A stretch of 64,000 bases of DNA from Eurosta solidaginis (taxonomy: Eukaryota; Arthropoda; Insecta; Diptera; Tephritidae): NCBI RefSeq assembly GCF_040869045.1, contig NC_090319.1, positions 265,748,897 through 265,812,896 of the forward strand, in the 5' to 3' direction. The position numbers were made by a program, and so were the translations under genes. How positions within the stretch are numbered: the stretch's first letter is position 1; every line of letters starts with the position of its first letter. Under the pieces are notes generated by a model. The model was not told the DNA's origin. It did not search any database and saw only the letters and a list, made by a program, of their open reading frames with translations. Of this stretch, positions 10,706 through 23,138 are shown piece after piece.

Positions 10706-10806
10706 GCATTAAGGGCCCATTAAACTTCCTTAACCCTAATGCCATAGTCATAACGATACTTTTACTTATCCATATCCAATTTGCATCAGTTATTGGTGCC
10801 TTAACC
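10706..10806. repeat. fragment of the Harbinger-element terminal repeat
   Basis: CTTCCTTAACCCTAATGCCA, then ATTGGTGCCTTAACC, resembles the terminal region of the large PIF/Harbinger element (inverse of about 29445-29545). Duplicate at about 18662-18762. Confidence 0.5.
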
Positions 10807-10834
10807 TAATACTGTTTTCACACAGAAACTTAAT

Positions 10835-11247
10835 AGGGGGACTCATAAACTTATAAGGTGTAAAATTATATCCATTTACACACGCTGTTATATGAACGCA
10901 CCTAGTAATACTCTTGATAAACTTGATTGTTTATCAGCTGTATTATTGCCGAACAACATTTTTTTATTGTTATACAAATTAAAAAATGCCAGGACAAAGT
11001 GAAAAATCAAAACTAAAACGCCTTTACTTGCTGATGTTGGAGATTTTTGATGAAAATGCCGTCTGTAATGTCTGCAAGGTCGCATTCCTTTGAGTTTACC
11101 GCGTTTACACAATGAAATGTGCGCGTAAATTTATACAAATTGTGTAAATGATTTTTCATACAAAATTTGACAGCTCGTGCGTAAACTAGATAAATTTGTA
11201 CGTTTACACACTTTATAAGGCATTTATAGGGTTACATGAGTCCCCCT
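10835..11247. mobile_element. 413-bp MITE with AGGGGGACTCAT ends (first copy)
   Basis: It starts AGGGGGACTCATAAAC and ends ATGAGTCCCCCT, with subterminal ACTTATAAGG and CTTTATAAGG also inverted. AAT on both sides (10832-10834 and 11248-11250) is a plausible 3-bp TSD. The internal ORF on the minus strand shows no family I recognise. Confidence 0.8.
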
Positions 11248-12926
11248 AATGATCTCATTTCACCTGCTAAAGAAATCGTAAATTTTTTGCTTTCACACAG
11301 AAGTAACTGCTCGATTAGTATGAAGGATGAGACAGACAATCATGGCGGAACAATACAAGATGGGAGCACGGTGACATACCTACAAACAAAAAAAATTCCA
11401 TGTACTTGTAAATACGATGGAACAATGTCAAAATCGTACTGCGCCGGTAGTTGATGTATCAAACCAAATAAAAAAGGTTATAATCAGCTCTTCGATGCGG
11501 CCACCTTGTATCGTTCCGCCATGCAGACAATGACATTTGCTTTGACAAATGACATTTTTAAGCACTGAACACACCAAAAACTAAGAAGCGGAAACTGAAG
11601 CGGAACGCTGCCAACAGAGTTGCATTGTGCTTTTGACTTCATTAGGCATTCGATTAGCTACTAATGAAATAATAATAGATTCGAATTTTGTAGGGAAGAT
11701 TGAGCTCAATAAGCGTCTTAATGTAGAAAATTGCCTTTATTATTCAATAAGCCGTCTGTGTGAAAATAGTATAAAAATTATGAGTGTGTCATATAGGTAT
11801 AACGCCAACTCGATTACATTGATTTCCATAAGGTTCGTTCGGTCAGCTGTTTTATCTGGTTATGGCTAAAGTGCCCATTACTCATACTCAGCATAGACTT
11901 GACTTACAGTTCTGTTAAATGAACATTGCATGTTACTGATTACTCAAAACTTGGCAACTCTTAACTTACCATAACCACATGGCGAATCTATACCAGGTGG
12001 TGGCAAAGCGAATTCAATCAATTCGCCGTGCAGATGAATGTCAAGTCAAAAGAAAATTTTCATAGATTTCGATTAACTGACATTTTGTTGTACAAGGCTT
12101 TGTATGGAAAATTATCAAGAAGAAGCAAACAGCTGATGGGATTACACCGCCTGTAATGAATTCGCCTTGTGTGCGAATATCATGGTGGAATAACCAAGTG
12201 AAGTAAGCCGTCAATTGTCTCGCTCTAAATTCTTCTTTGTTCTGTCATTCGGCTATCTAAAATTTTTCACCAATGTTGTCCCCGAAAAGTGTTGTTTTTT
12301 TGCATTTTTCAGGAGTAAAATATGGTAGTCTTAGTACTTTTTAAAAAATTTGAAACAGGTCTTTATTAAAAAAACTGTATGTATTCACGTCATATCCAAC
12401 AAGGATTTTCAAGAACACCAAAACTGTCGTATTATTTATGTAAAACTTTGCTAAAACAATGGATTTCTAAATATACATAGTTACAAAAAATTTTAACTCA
12501 CTGTTGTTGTTTTGCCCTAAAAATTAGACCACTCCACTAAGATAAGAGGAATGTTACAGTTATGGATTGTAATTTAGAATATATGAATCCGGCTCGATCG
12601 GATCAGCATCTTCTGGCTCTAGGCCTACTGCGGCGGGGTTAGTATATCCCCTGGCATATTTTAGTAATTAATAACTTGAAAACATTAGTAATACATCATG
12701 AATTCAACTGTCAGGAGTTTTGGGGGATCATCTGATCAAGTTTGTATAATATATTAGAAGGGCATATGTTTTAATTCCAACTCTCAACGACATATCAACA
12801 GACCAGATGGTAATATCAATGCATTTTTAGGGATCAAAACACAATTAGAAGTGTTATGGTCACTTCCAAGTGGGACTGTAAAACTTCTCACCGAATCCGA
12901 AACCCATTTAAGTGCGCAAAGTTACT

Positions 12927-13293
12927 ATAAATAAAAATAAATAAATAAATGTAAGGCGCGATAACCTCCGAAGAGACCTAAGGCCGAGCTTCTCTTCCAA
13001 TTTACGTCGTGCTCCTCTTGATTTTCCTACAAATTGGCCGGACGGGACCTACATATTTTATGCCGACTCCGAACGGCATCTGCAAGGCAGATGAGTTTTC
13101 ACTGAGAGCTTTACATGGCAGAAATACACTTGGAGCGCTTGCCAAACACTGCCGAGGGGCGACCCCGCTTAGAAAAAATTTCTTCTAATTGAAAAACCTT
13201 CTTTCTAAAATTTTGATGTTGCTTTGCCCGGGGTGCGAACCCAGGGCATACGGTGTGGTAGGCGGAGCAAGCTACTATCACACCACGGTGGCC
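12927..13293 (-). mobile_element. tRNA-derived SINE (copy in the second duplication unit)
   Basis: Same insertion as 4972-5338, carried along by the duplication rather than an independent event: the TSD GCAAAGTTACT is at 12916-12926 and 13294-13304. It differs by single bases, for example in the sequence matching 5158. Confidence 0.88.
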
Positions 13294-14702
13294 GCAAAGT
13301 TACTTTAGTTCAACTAAATAACGGATAACACCTCTCCCTTTTTTGTCCGGTTTTTCGATGAAAACTTCAACTTCAGTTGAAGTTAAGGTAAGTTTACTTT
13401 ATACCTATATGACACTACTTTATTTTTCTCTATATTTTTCTTGTATTTTCTCTTATATTTTTTGCCGCCCTCCCTCCTAATACGGTTTCAGTACTGGTGT
13501 AAGTGTGTAAACTATATTAAAAAAAAAAACTAGCGAAATACAGGAAAAATACAATCTAGTTCATTAAAAACAAACGAGCCAGTTTGGATTTCGATAGGTT
13601 TTTTTTGACATTCGGCCGTTTTTTCTTAATTTTTTCTGACAAGTGAAAATTTTGTTTTTAGTTTGAAAATTGTGTGCATAAAAACACAACAAAAAACAAC
13701 TTTCTTCTGAAAAAAGTCAACCATCAGAGGCCAAAATAAATTTCGAGTGTTATTTTCATCGTTTTGATTGTTAAAAATGTTAATTAAAAATAAAATTTAA
13801 AACATAAACAAAAAAATTTCAAACTCTCTAATTTTGTGGGGAATAGTGGTCTCGTTTTCTCATGGTAGAAATTGTTTTTGTATTTTGAAGTTCCGATAAA
13901 GTTTCGTCAGTAGTTCTAGCTTGGAATCCAAGACAAAATAAAGGAATTAGACGCATTATTGAATTTTACTGCTCATCACAGTTTAAGTTTTTTCATTTTA
14001 TTCGATACGTCACTCGCACTGGTCCTCTATATCCCCTTTTGTATTGGCGTTAGGTGACACTGATATGCTGAAAAAAACAGTTTCTGTAATGGCCTTCGTA
14101 GCAAGGTATTAATTTTTCTGCTCCTATTTTTTCAAAGCGGGAAAATATTTTACCCTCTTCTCACCGTTGAATATGCATCCCTACCGTTTCAGATAGCGTA
14201 CATCTTCTTTCTGGCTTTGTTTATTTACTTCACCTGGTGATTCCACCATGCAAATATATAAATAAATAAGATGCGTTTCATTGTTTTTTGTGGCGTTCTC
14301 ATGGCTCTATTTTATGGTTGGCTCATCTCATGATCTCATCTGATTTTATTTATTTCATTGCATCATTGTAAATTTTACCAAGTTGCGCAACTAACAGCTG
14401 ATCGGTGAAAATTCGCACATTCACGCGCACAGTTCTCGACTCAGTTTCAAAAAAAAACTTTAGATTATTTAACTCAAATTTTAAAGTGAGATAATCCTTA
14501 CGAATTTATGTATATAGAATATATAAGGCGTTGTTGTTGTTATTAAAACAATAGTTTTATTTATATTAAAGCTTTTATCATTTTTTTTAACTTTGAAAAA
14601 ACTCCGAACACCATTCTTTCATTATATGACATTCGACTGCCTAGTCCACTGCCTTCACTCTATTCGCAACATAACCTCTATTTAAGCTGCCAAACTATAT
14701 AG

Positions 14703-15293
14703 CAGGCATGCTTAACCAACGAAACGATATCATTTCGTTACGATAATCAACGTTAATAAACGAAACGAACTCATTTCGTTTCGTTTATTAACGTTAAGAT
14801 CGTCAAATTAACGAAATGATTTCGTTTCGTTTTCTGCCATATCAAAACGAAATCAAATCGTTTATGTTGATTATTAATTTAAAACTATGCTGGCAAAGCT
14901 GATTGATGGCGGAGTCATTAAGGGTGAAAGCATTAGCCAAGCTGATTGCAACTTTTCTCTTGAATTTTGACAGTACGAACATTTCTCAGAGTATTTTTGA
15001 CATTACCACCAACGAATTACACAAACAAATTACATAGAGTTTGTGTGTGTATGTGCGCTCGTTGTTGCCACCTTACGGCTTCACCATGGCTGTAGCATTG
15101 CCAGCACAATTCAAACATAAAGTATCACGTTTTTGTTAACGTTTTTAACGTTAACGAAAGCTTTTCGTTTCGGTTAAAAACGAGATACAATTTATTTTGA
15201 TAATTTCTTTATCGATAATATTTCGAAGTGTTTCAACGGAAACGGTGGAAATTTTTTGATAAACGATTAGCTTAACGTTAAGGTGCATCCCTG
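14703..15293. mobile_element. hAT-type MITE, 591 bp (second duplication unit)
   Basis: Same insertion as 6747-7337, with the same CTATATAG flanks, present because of the 7.94-kb duplication. Confidence 0.93.
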
Positions 15294-18200
15294 CTATATA
15301 GTAAACAATGCAATGCATGGTCGATGGAATTGTCAAAAGGAGATGGCAAACGTTGTGAATAAAACTAAAACCCCCATTACTGATACTTAGCATAGACTTC
15401 ACTGGACTTGGCGTAAACTTGGCAACCCTACAAGAATACTGACTATCATATGACTATCATCTGATTGTCAGCAATGTCAACCTAACGATCAGCGCCTCAT
15501 ACAAACTTTCTATCACGAACTTAAGGGGACTTGCGCAAATGTGATGTAAACAACCGTGTACGTGTGAGTTTTTGTCTCCTTCTTGTACACCAACATGGCC
15601 TACTGATTAAGTATATAGCCGTACTGCTCACTCTCATTCCTTTTCCTGGATCAGTGCTGACACTCTAACTATCAAAAAGTGTCATAAATGATAGTTTACT
15701 GTAGATATCAGGTTTGACTGTTATACTATCATAACTGACCATTGTTATATTCCGCCAAAAATGAAACAATGCTTTTTGCTTTTTATTTACTTTATTTCAT
15801 TACGTTTTTAATTTTGTACGTGATAAAAGCATACGTGTTTTTTATTTGTTGAAAATATATAGTTTTATAAGAATTCGAGTTCAGAATGTTCAATTTAAAT
15901 TCAGAAATTCATGCGGAAACACATTTAAAAATGAATCACCACTAACCACTATTATTTTTCGGGTATCAAATTTTTGAGTGCGCCCATACATTCCGACAGC
16001 TTTTGGTGTTTTTTAATATTATTTTCGATTTTTTTCTTTTAGCATGGAGCTTTGAAATGCTCTCTTTTTCATTTTTTAAACTTATTTTTTATATGGTTTT
16101 CTTCGGTTGAAAATGGCGGAATTTAAAAAATAACAAAACAACCGTGATAATCGTTTGATTGTCATATGACAGTCAGTAGTGACAACATGATTAAATCGGA
16201 TAAACTATTCTCGCATACATAAAATTCCGTTGAGAATTATGTATCTGTCTCACATGCCTAATGGTATCTGCTGTACGTTCTTTTGTTCTGTACCAGGTGT
16301 CCGAAGCTTTCCCAGTTTGAGTCCTTTTTCATGATTATAGGCTGTCGTTGGGAACATGCGGACATGCGTGAGCGAACAAAGGAACATACATAAATTTGAG
16401 TATCAATGTTTACGTCATCGCAGGATCAGCATTGTCAATTACAAGTGTGAGTGTATTAGTAAAACTATCAGCGTTTCTTTTAGGGAACTTAGCCACGATT
16501 ATACTCCACTTGGCGCATACAATCTGGCATCATAATCAGCGTTGAAATTTATTTTTAAATAAATGTCAATTTGTATGACAAAATGTCAAAAGGAAATGGA
16601 AACAAACAAATGGCATCTCAAAATGTAAACGTCACTTAGAACTTACAGAGAAAATCAAAATTCAACAGACTTCTAAGTCAAGTTAAGTGTTGCCAAGTTT
16701 TGAGTAATCAGTAACATGCAAAGTTCATTTAACAGAACTGTAAGTGACAGTTCTCAAGTCAAGTCAAGTCTATGCTAATAGCTAAATTCAGTAAGCCGTC
16801 TCTAGTCACTATTAGAGACTATTTGGGGTGAAAATCACTTTTGAGACAATTTGCCATTCTGTAAGCTGTCTCGCGTCTCCAGCCTCACAAAAGCCGGGGC
16901 AGATCACAAACGTGAAAATTTCAGAAAAAGTATGAAAATTATTTGCGAAAAACGCTTTAAATATATTTTTTTTTTATTCCTCAAATTAAAATAAGCATAG
17001 AAAAAATTAAAAAACAGAAAATACTTAAAAAAACATCGAACTCTATGTGGCGCCGCTGATATTCGGACCTACACACTTTGGGATTTTCTATAAAAGTTGT
17101 GAACGGCGTCTTAGCGAGCTCAGCCACAATACCACTCAACATTGCGTTGACAAAATGCAATGCTATATTATTTGTTCAATGTATGAGTAAATTGTCATTT
17201 TGGTGAATTTCGTTGATATGGTGAATTGTTTTGTGACTTTCGTTTACTGAGTATCGAAATCATCTCAAGTCACAAAAATTGTCTCTAAAGGAAAATCTCA
17301 AATTTAGAGACTTGAGATGAGACTGAATTACAGAATTCAGACGTTAGTATCAGTAACGGAGCCTTAAGTGTGATATCTTCTGCATAGACGCCAAAATTCC
17401 GAAGTGATTGGATCACCTGATTTGTAATTGACTATCGCTGTCTCATTCTGCATCTCTTTCTAACACCCGCTGAAGATAACCAGCCCTATGCGCCGCCATA
17501 TTGAACACCCTGTCAAAACGCTAAAAAGCATTGTGAATGATGACTTAGTGTGATATCTTCTGCATAAACGTCAAAATTCCAAAGTGATTGGTCACCTGAT
17601 TTGTATTTGACTATCGCTGTCTCATTCTGTCTCTCTTTCTATCACCCGCTAAAGATAGGCGCCGCCATATTGAACAGCCTGTCAAAACGCTGAAAAGTAG
17701 CCATATTTAACAGCCTGTCAGGCAGTTGACAGATAAGATAACACACTTAGTCATCATTCACAATGCTAAAAAGAAGCCATATTGAACATCCTGTCAGGCA
17801 GTTGACAGAGAAGATATCACACTTACGGCTGAATTCTGTAATTCAGTCTCATCTCAAATCTCTAAATTTGAGATTTTCCTTTAGAGACAATTTTTGTGAC
17901 TTGAGATGATTTCGGTATTCAGTAAACGAAAGTCACAAAAACAATTCACCATATCAACGAAATTCACCAAAATGACAATTTACTCATACATTGAACAAAT
18001 AATATAGCATTGCATTTTGTTAACATAATGTTAAGTGGTATTGTGGCTGAGCTTGCTAAGACGCCGTTCATAATTTTTATAGAAAAACCCAAAGTGTGTA
18101 GGTTCGAATCTCAGCGGCGCCACATTAGAGTACGATGTCTTTTTTTAAGTATTTTCTGTTTTTTTAATTTTTCTATGCTTATTTTAACTTGGGGAATACA

Positions 18201-18790
18201 AAAAATATATTTAAAGCGTTTTTCCCAAATAATTTTCATACTTTTTCTGACATTTTCACGTTTGTGATCTGCCCCGGCCCAGCTCACAAATTAGTGATTG
18301 TTTTTGTGAGGCTGGAGACGCGAGACAGCTTACAGAATGGCAAATTGTCTCAAAAGTGAATTTCACCCCAAATAGTCTCTAATAGTGACTAGATACGGCT
18401 TACTGAATTCAGATGTTAGTTTGATTCACAATGATGGCAAACTCAAAATGAAACCAATACATTGGCAACATTTTCTTACACATACAAAAACTGCTTTTAT
18501 GTTTCCATTCCATACCATTCACACCAACACCAATACACAGATTTTGAGAATTTGAACAGACATATTTTGTTATTGTACAGATGAGCCAACCATATAGTTG
18601 AACCATGGGCGTTCTCAAAGCGTCAAAGTGAAGCTACGCCGGCGAAGCATTTAGCAAATCTGCATTAAGGGCCCATTAAACTTCCTTAACCCTAATGCCA
18701 TAGTCATAACGATACTTTTACTTATCCATATCCAATTTGCATCAGTTATTGGTGCCTTAACCTAATACTGTTTTCACACAGAAACTTAAT

Positions 18791-19203
18791 AGGGGGACTC
18801 ATAAACTTATAAGGTGTAAAATTATATCCATTTACACACGCTGTTATATGAACGCACCTAGTAATACTCTTGATAAACTTGATTGTTTATCAGCTGTATT
18901 ATTGCCGAACAACATTTTTTTATTGTTATACAAATTAAAAAATGCCAGGACAAAGTGAAAAATCAAAACTAAAACGCCTTTACTTGCTGATGTTGGAGAT
19001 TTTTGATGAAAATGCCGTCTGTAATGTCTGCAAGGTCGCATTCCTTTGAGTTTACCGCGTTTACACAATGAAATGTGCGCGTAAATTTATACAAATTGTG
19101 TAAATGATTTTTCATACAAAATTTGACAGCTCGTGCGTAAACTAGATAAATTTGTACGTTTACACACTTTATAAGGCATTTATAGGGTTACATGAGTCCC
19201 CCT
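18791..19203. mobile_element. 413-bp MITE with AGGGGGACTCAT ends (second duplication unit)
   Basis: Same insertion as 10835-11247, carried by the tandem duplication. Confidence 0.8.
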
Positions 19204-19828
19204 AATGATCTCATTTCACCTGCTAAAGAAATCGTAAATTTTTTGCTTTCACACAGAAGTAACTGCTCGATTAGTATGAAGGATGAGACAGACAATCATG
19301 GCGGAACAATACAAGATGGGAGCACGGTGACATACCTACAAACAAAAAAAATTCCATGTACTTGTAAATACGATGGAACAATGTCAAAATCGTACTGCGC
19401 CGGTAGTTGATGTATAAAACCAAATAAAAAAGGTTATAATCAGCTCTTCGATGCGGCCACCTTGTATCGTTCCGCCATGCAGACAATGACATTTGCTTTG
19501 ACAAATGACATTTTTAAGCACTGAACACACCAAAAACTAAGAAGCGGAAACGGAAGCGGAACGCTGCCAACAGAGTTGCATTGTGCTTTTGACTTCATTA
19601 GGCATTCGATTAGCTACTAATGAAATAATAATAGATTCGAATTTTGTAGGGAAGATTGAGCTCAATAAGCGTCTTAATGTAGAAAATTGCCTTTATTATT
19701 CAATAAGCCGTCTGTGTGAAAATAGTATAAAAATTATGAGTGTGTCATATAGGTATAACGCCAACTCGATTACATTGATTTCCATAAGGTTCGTTCGGTC
19801 AGCTGTTTTATCTGGTTATGGCTAAAGT

Positions 19829-20166
19829 GCCCATTACTCATACTCAGCATAGACTTGACTTACAGTTCTGTTAAATGAACATTGCATGTTACTGATTACT
19901 CAAAACTTGGCAACTCTTAACTTGACTTAGCAAGTCTGTTGAATTTTGATTTTAAATGTAAGTTCTAAGTGACGTTTACATTTTGAGACGCCATATGTTT
20001 GTTTCCATTTCATTTTCACATTTTGTTATACAAATTGACATTTATTTAAAAATAAATTTCAAACCTGATTACGATGTCAGATTGTATGCGCTAAGTGGAG
20101 TATAATCGCGGCTAAGTTGCCAAGTTTACGCCATGTCAATTCTATGCAAAGTATTAGTAATGGGCC
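19829..20166. mobile_element. 338-bp CCCATTACT MITE, uninterrupted copy
   Basis: Begins CCCATTACTCATACTCAGC and ends with the inverse AGTATTAGTAATGGG; the inner flank CATAGACTTGACT is also mirrored. It spans the right border of duplication unit 2 (19923). In unit 1 the same element is cut at 11967, so its right 243 bp exist once only. TSD not resolved. Confidence 0.75.
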
Positions 20167-20333
20167 TTTAAAGGCCCGAATAATGGGACTTATAACCATA
20201 AAACCATAACCAGATAAAACAGCTGATCGAACCTACCTTATGGAAATCAATGTAATCGATTAATGGTGCCATACCATAACGATAACGCCATAACCATACC
20301 ATAGCCAACCAATTGAATTTTGGTTTTCTGCCA

Positions 20334-20597
20334 TGGTTCAATTATGTACAGGTTGGCTCATCTCATCAGCTGATTTTATTTATGTCATTGCATGGTCGAA
20401 GGGGTTGTCAAAAGGAGATGGCAAACTCAAAATGAAACCAACACATTGGCAACATTTTACTTACACATACAAAAACTGCTAAGTTTTATGTTTCCATTCC
20501 ATACCATTCGCACCAACACCAATACACAGATTTTGACAGTTTGAACAGACATATTTTGTTGCTTTACAGATGAGCCAACCTGTATATAGTTGAACCA
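20334..20597. mobile_element. 264-bp MITE with 13-bp target-site duplication
   Basis: It starts TGGTTCAATTATGTACAGG and ends with the near inverse CCTGTATATAGTTGAACCA; GGTTGGCTCATC and GATGAGCCAACC extend the pair. The direct repeat TGGTTTTCTGCCA flanks it (20321-20333 and 20598-20610). A TSD of 9 bp or more suggests a Mutator-like origin, which is inference. No ORF. Confidence 0.8.
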
Positions 20598-20773
20598 TGG
20601 TTTTCTGCCATATCCACAAACAGCTGATTGTTCATTCGCCTATTTTTTTTTCCATTTTGTGTATGTGTATATAATTTTTTTGTTTGCCGATTTTTTCTTT
20701 TGGTAATTAAAAATTCTATTGTTTCGTTTATTTGAAAGACAAATAATTTCGTTTATTGTTTATGCAGATCATA

Positions 20774-21585
20774 ATGGATGACTGCAAATTAATTGAATTT
20801 GTACGCGATTTCCCATGCCTTTATGACAAGGCAAACCGGGATTTTAAGGACGCAAATAAAAAAGTGCCGCTTGGAAGGATATAGCAGAGAATTTAGGTGT
20901 GGATGGTAAGTAATAATGAATAATCTTATAATATGTGCGTACATAGGTATGATTATTTCCAACAGTGGCAGTAGCAGTAAGGCGATAGGCGAATTTACGA
21001 GAGCGTTTTAGTAAAGAGATAAAGAGCAGTAAAAACACTCCTGGAAGTGACGCGTCTGATGGAAAGCAGTGGGTTTTCTTAGAGAGTATTCAGTTCCTAA
21101 GAGCCCACATTATACCCCGACCGTAAGTATAATGGAATTACTTAACATGTTTGATTATGAACAAATTTTATATTACAACAGAATTCGGCATAGCTATCAA
21201 AATATAAACAGAAGTGTTGAAGAGGGCAAAAATACACCCACCGTTTGTGAGTCACGCCCTGCAACTCCCACTTTACCTGAACTGCTATCTATAAATACAC
21301 AGTCTCCTCCTATTCCTACAACGCAGCTGTCATCTGCTTTATCTCAGTCGTCTCCGATGCCACAACCGCAGTCTGAGCCATCAACGTCTCGCGAACGAAA
21401 ACGCACGGCAGCTTTGCGTGATGAATTGGACGCTGCCATAATGGAGACCGTCCAAACTTTTAGGGATGTATGTGAAGAAAAATCAGGCGGTGGTGATGCA
21501 ACGGTGCACTGAGATAGTCATGCAAGCTCAGATTGAGGAGAACGACGAAGCAGAGATTGTGGAATACTTGTATGACAACCAGTAG
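20774..21585 (+). pseudogene. MADF-domain accessory gene of the Harbinger element (broken)
   Basis: The ATG at 20774 opens MDDCKLIEFVRDFPCLYDKA, the start of a MADF (Myb/SANT-like DNA-binding) domain. A frameshift after the lysine run near 20860 moves the sequence AAWKDIAENLGVD to another frame. A GT donor at 20906 and an acceptor before 20970 lead to RR*ANLRERFSKEIK, where a TAG replaces the conserved Trp. A further intron appears from about 21121 to about 21180. The C-terminal part (21180-21512) is Ser/Pro-rich, then a last shift leads to an acidic tail ending at 21585. In PIF-like fly transposons such proteins accompany the transposase and bind DNA. At least two disruptions make it non-functional. 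Confidence 0.78.
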
Positions 21586-21636
21586 GGTGATTGCCATTTT
21601 TGTAATTTTAAAACTAAAAGGGTGGCACTACAAATG

Positions 21637-21965
21637 GGTAATTGTTTCCTCTAGCTCACGATCCCTAAAACACGTCCAAAAATGTCGGGAGGGATGTCAA
21701 AAGGCGGGCCTTGACCTCGGGATCAATCCAACGCCGGGTATGTGATCTAAACTATTTCTGCATAATTGCGGTCTACAACAAAATCATCAAAAATACAGCC
21801 ACATGAAAATTTGAAACCGGTTTTTAAAAATATCTATTGCCTGAAATAAACTTTTTAATTTTCGCCTTTGGATTATTTATACCGAGGTCAAAACCCGTCA
21901 CCCGATACCTCTGCCAACATTTCTGGACGTGTTTTATCAGTTTGGAGCTAAAGTAAACAATTACC
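21637..21965. mobile_element. 329-bp MITE with ~55-bp inverted ends
   Basis: Left end GGTAATTGTTTCCTCTAGC and right end the inverse of GGTAATTGTTTACTTTAGC. AAAACACGTCCAAAAATGT also recurs inverted as AAAACACGTCCAGAAATGT. It is distantly related to the GGTAATAGTCTAGTTG family at 54079 and 59360-60565 through the shared pattern CCAAAAATRTCGRGAG. TSD not resolved. Confidence 0.75.
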
Positions 21966-22269
21966 AAAAAAGGCAGGTATACAAATATATGTAAGTAAGA
22001 AGTTTTTGTATATCCACTTTTTATACATATTTGTAAGTCTGCGTCTTTACGCTTTTTAACGCCATCCTTTCAATAGCAATGTTTTTAGTTTATAAAGAAA
22101 TAAGAAAGAAGAATACATCCCGTGACATATATTTAATATGTCAATATGAATGCGACTGCAAATATGCCACGGGATGTTTAGTTGAGGTTCCTAATGAAAG
22201 TACAAACTGTATGTATAAATGGATGTACAGTTTTGTTCACAAAAGCAGTTACAAAAATTATTGCAACAT

Positions 22270-22776
22270 TTTATCGGTTATTTGTTTCTTTAATTTAATT
22301 TTATTAATTTTAGAAAAAACTTGAATGTATTGTATAACGAAAACTATGTAAACCAATTCCAAAGACGTTTTCAAACAAATTAGAAAATTCCAGAAGTTTT
22401 TGTGAATCTTCATAAAAATTTCAAACTTGTTACTTGGATATTTTGGAAAATTTTTTAGTATGGAGTTTTGTAGGTTGATGAATTTTAGTCTAACAAAGTG
22501 CAATTTTGAAGTCTGCCAAAATTCCCATTGATTTTTGACATACTTCAAAACTGCACTTTGTTAGACTAAAATTTATAAACCTACTCAATACTCAAAATTT
22601 TTTTTAAATTCCAAGTAAAAATTTTGAATTTTTTATGAAGATTTTCAAAAACTTATTGAATTTTCTAATTTGTTTGAAAACGTTTTTGAAATTGGTTTAC
22701 ATAGTTTTTGTTATACAATACATTCAAGTTTTTTCTAAAATTAATAAAATTAAATAAAAGAAACAAATAACTAATA
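22270..22776. repeat. long hairpin A (arms ~240 bp)
   Basis: The left arm (about 22270-22525) and right arm (about 22540-22776) are inverted copies with under 20 bp between them. Mirrored blocks include CTTGAATGTATTGTATAAC and GCACTTTGTTAGACTAAAAT. Coding ORFs across it are artefacts of the repeat. It is either a foldback transposon or a hairpin-RNA source. Confidence 0.85.
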
Positions 22777-23138
22777 AAATGTGGACATAATTTTCGTATG
22801 TAGATATATTTGAGATTCGTAAGAAAGTACAAAATGTAGATTGAAAATCGAATTGTGATACATTAATTTCTTTATTTATTAATATATTATATGTTGTATT
22901 GCATATGTCATGAAAGTTGACCTATCCTAATATAATAATACGTTAATTCGAGTATAAAAAAATATGGTGACTATTGAATTGTGATAATGTAACAAAGAAA
23001 TACACACAAGAACTTAAATTTTTATAATAGTAGATATGTAAACACCTGATCATATTAATAGTGAAAATAGTTTTATTCGTAACATATATTGATGTACAGT
23101 TGCGAGCACTAAAATAGCAGTGAAAATTACTGATGTAT
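22777..23138. other. no gene seen
   Basis: AT-rich spacer between the two hairpins; no ORF or RNA gene was recognised. Confidence 0.5.

Larger units (their letters stand above)
4026..11967. repeat. 7.94-kb tandem duplication, first copy
   Basis: Positions 4026-11967 recur at 11981-19923, offset 7955 and then 7956 after a one-base indel near 6629. Only scattered single-base differences are visible, for example at 5158, 6234, 7444, 7536 and 8161. A 13-base stretch (ACCATAACCACAT) separates the copies. The left breakpoint is at the terminus of a MITE (4026) and the right one is inside a MITE (11967), beyond which only copy 2 continues. Confidence 0.95.
11981..19923. repeat. 7.94-kb tandem duplication, second copy
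   Basis: Near-identical direct repeat of 4026-11967 with the same nested elements at +7955/7956. At its right end this copy runs on into the rest of the 19829-20166 MITE, so it probably keeps the ancestral right flank while copy 1 keeps the ancestral left flank. Confidence 0.95.

Noticed and set aside
10888..11454. Short ORFs in the duplicated block (also at 18844-19410)
   Set aside because: They lie in or next to a MITE, have no recognisable domain, and recur only because of the duplication.
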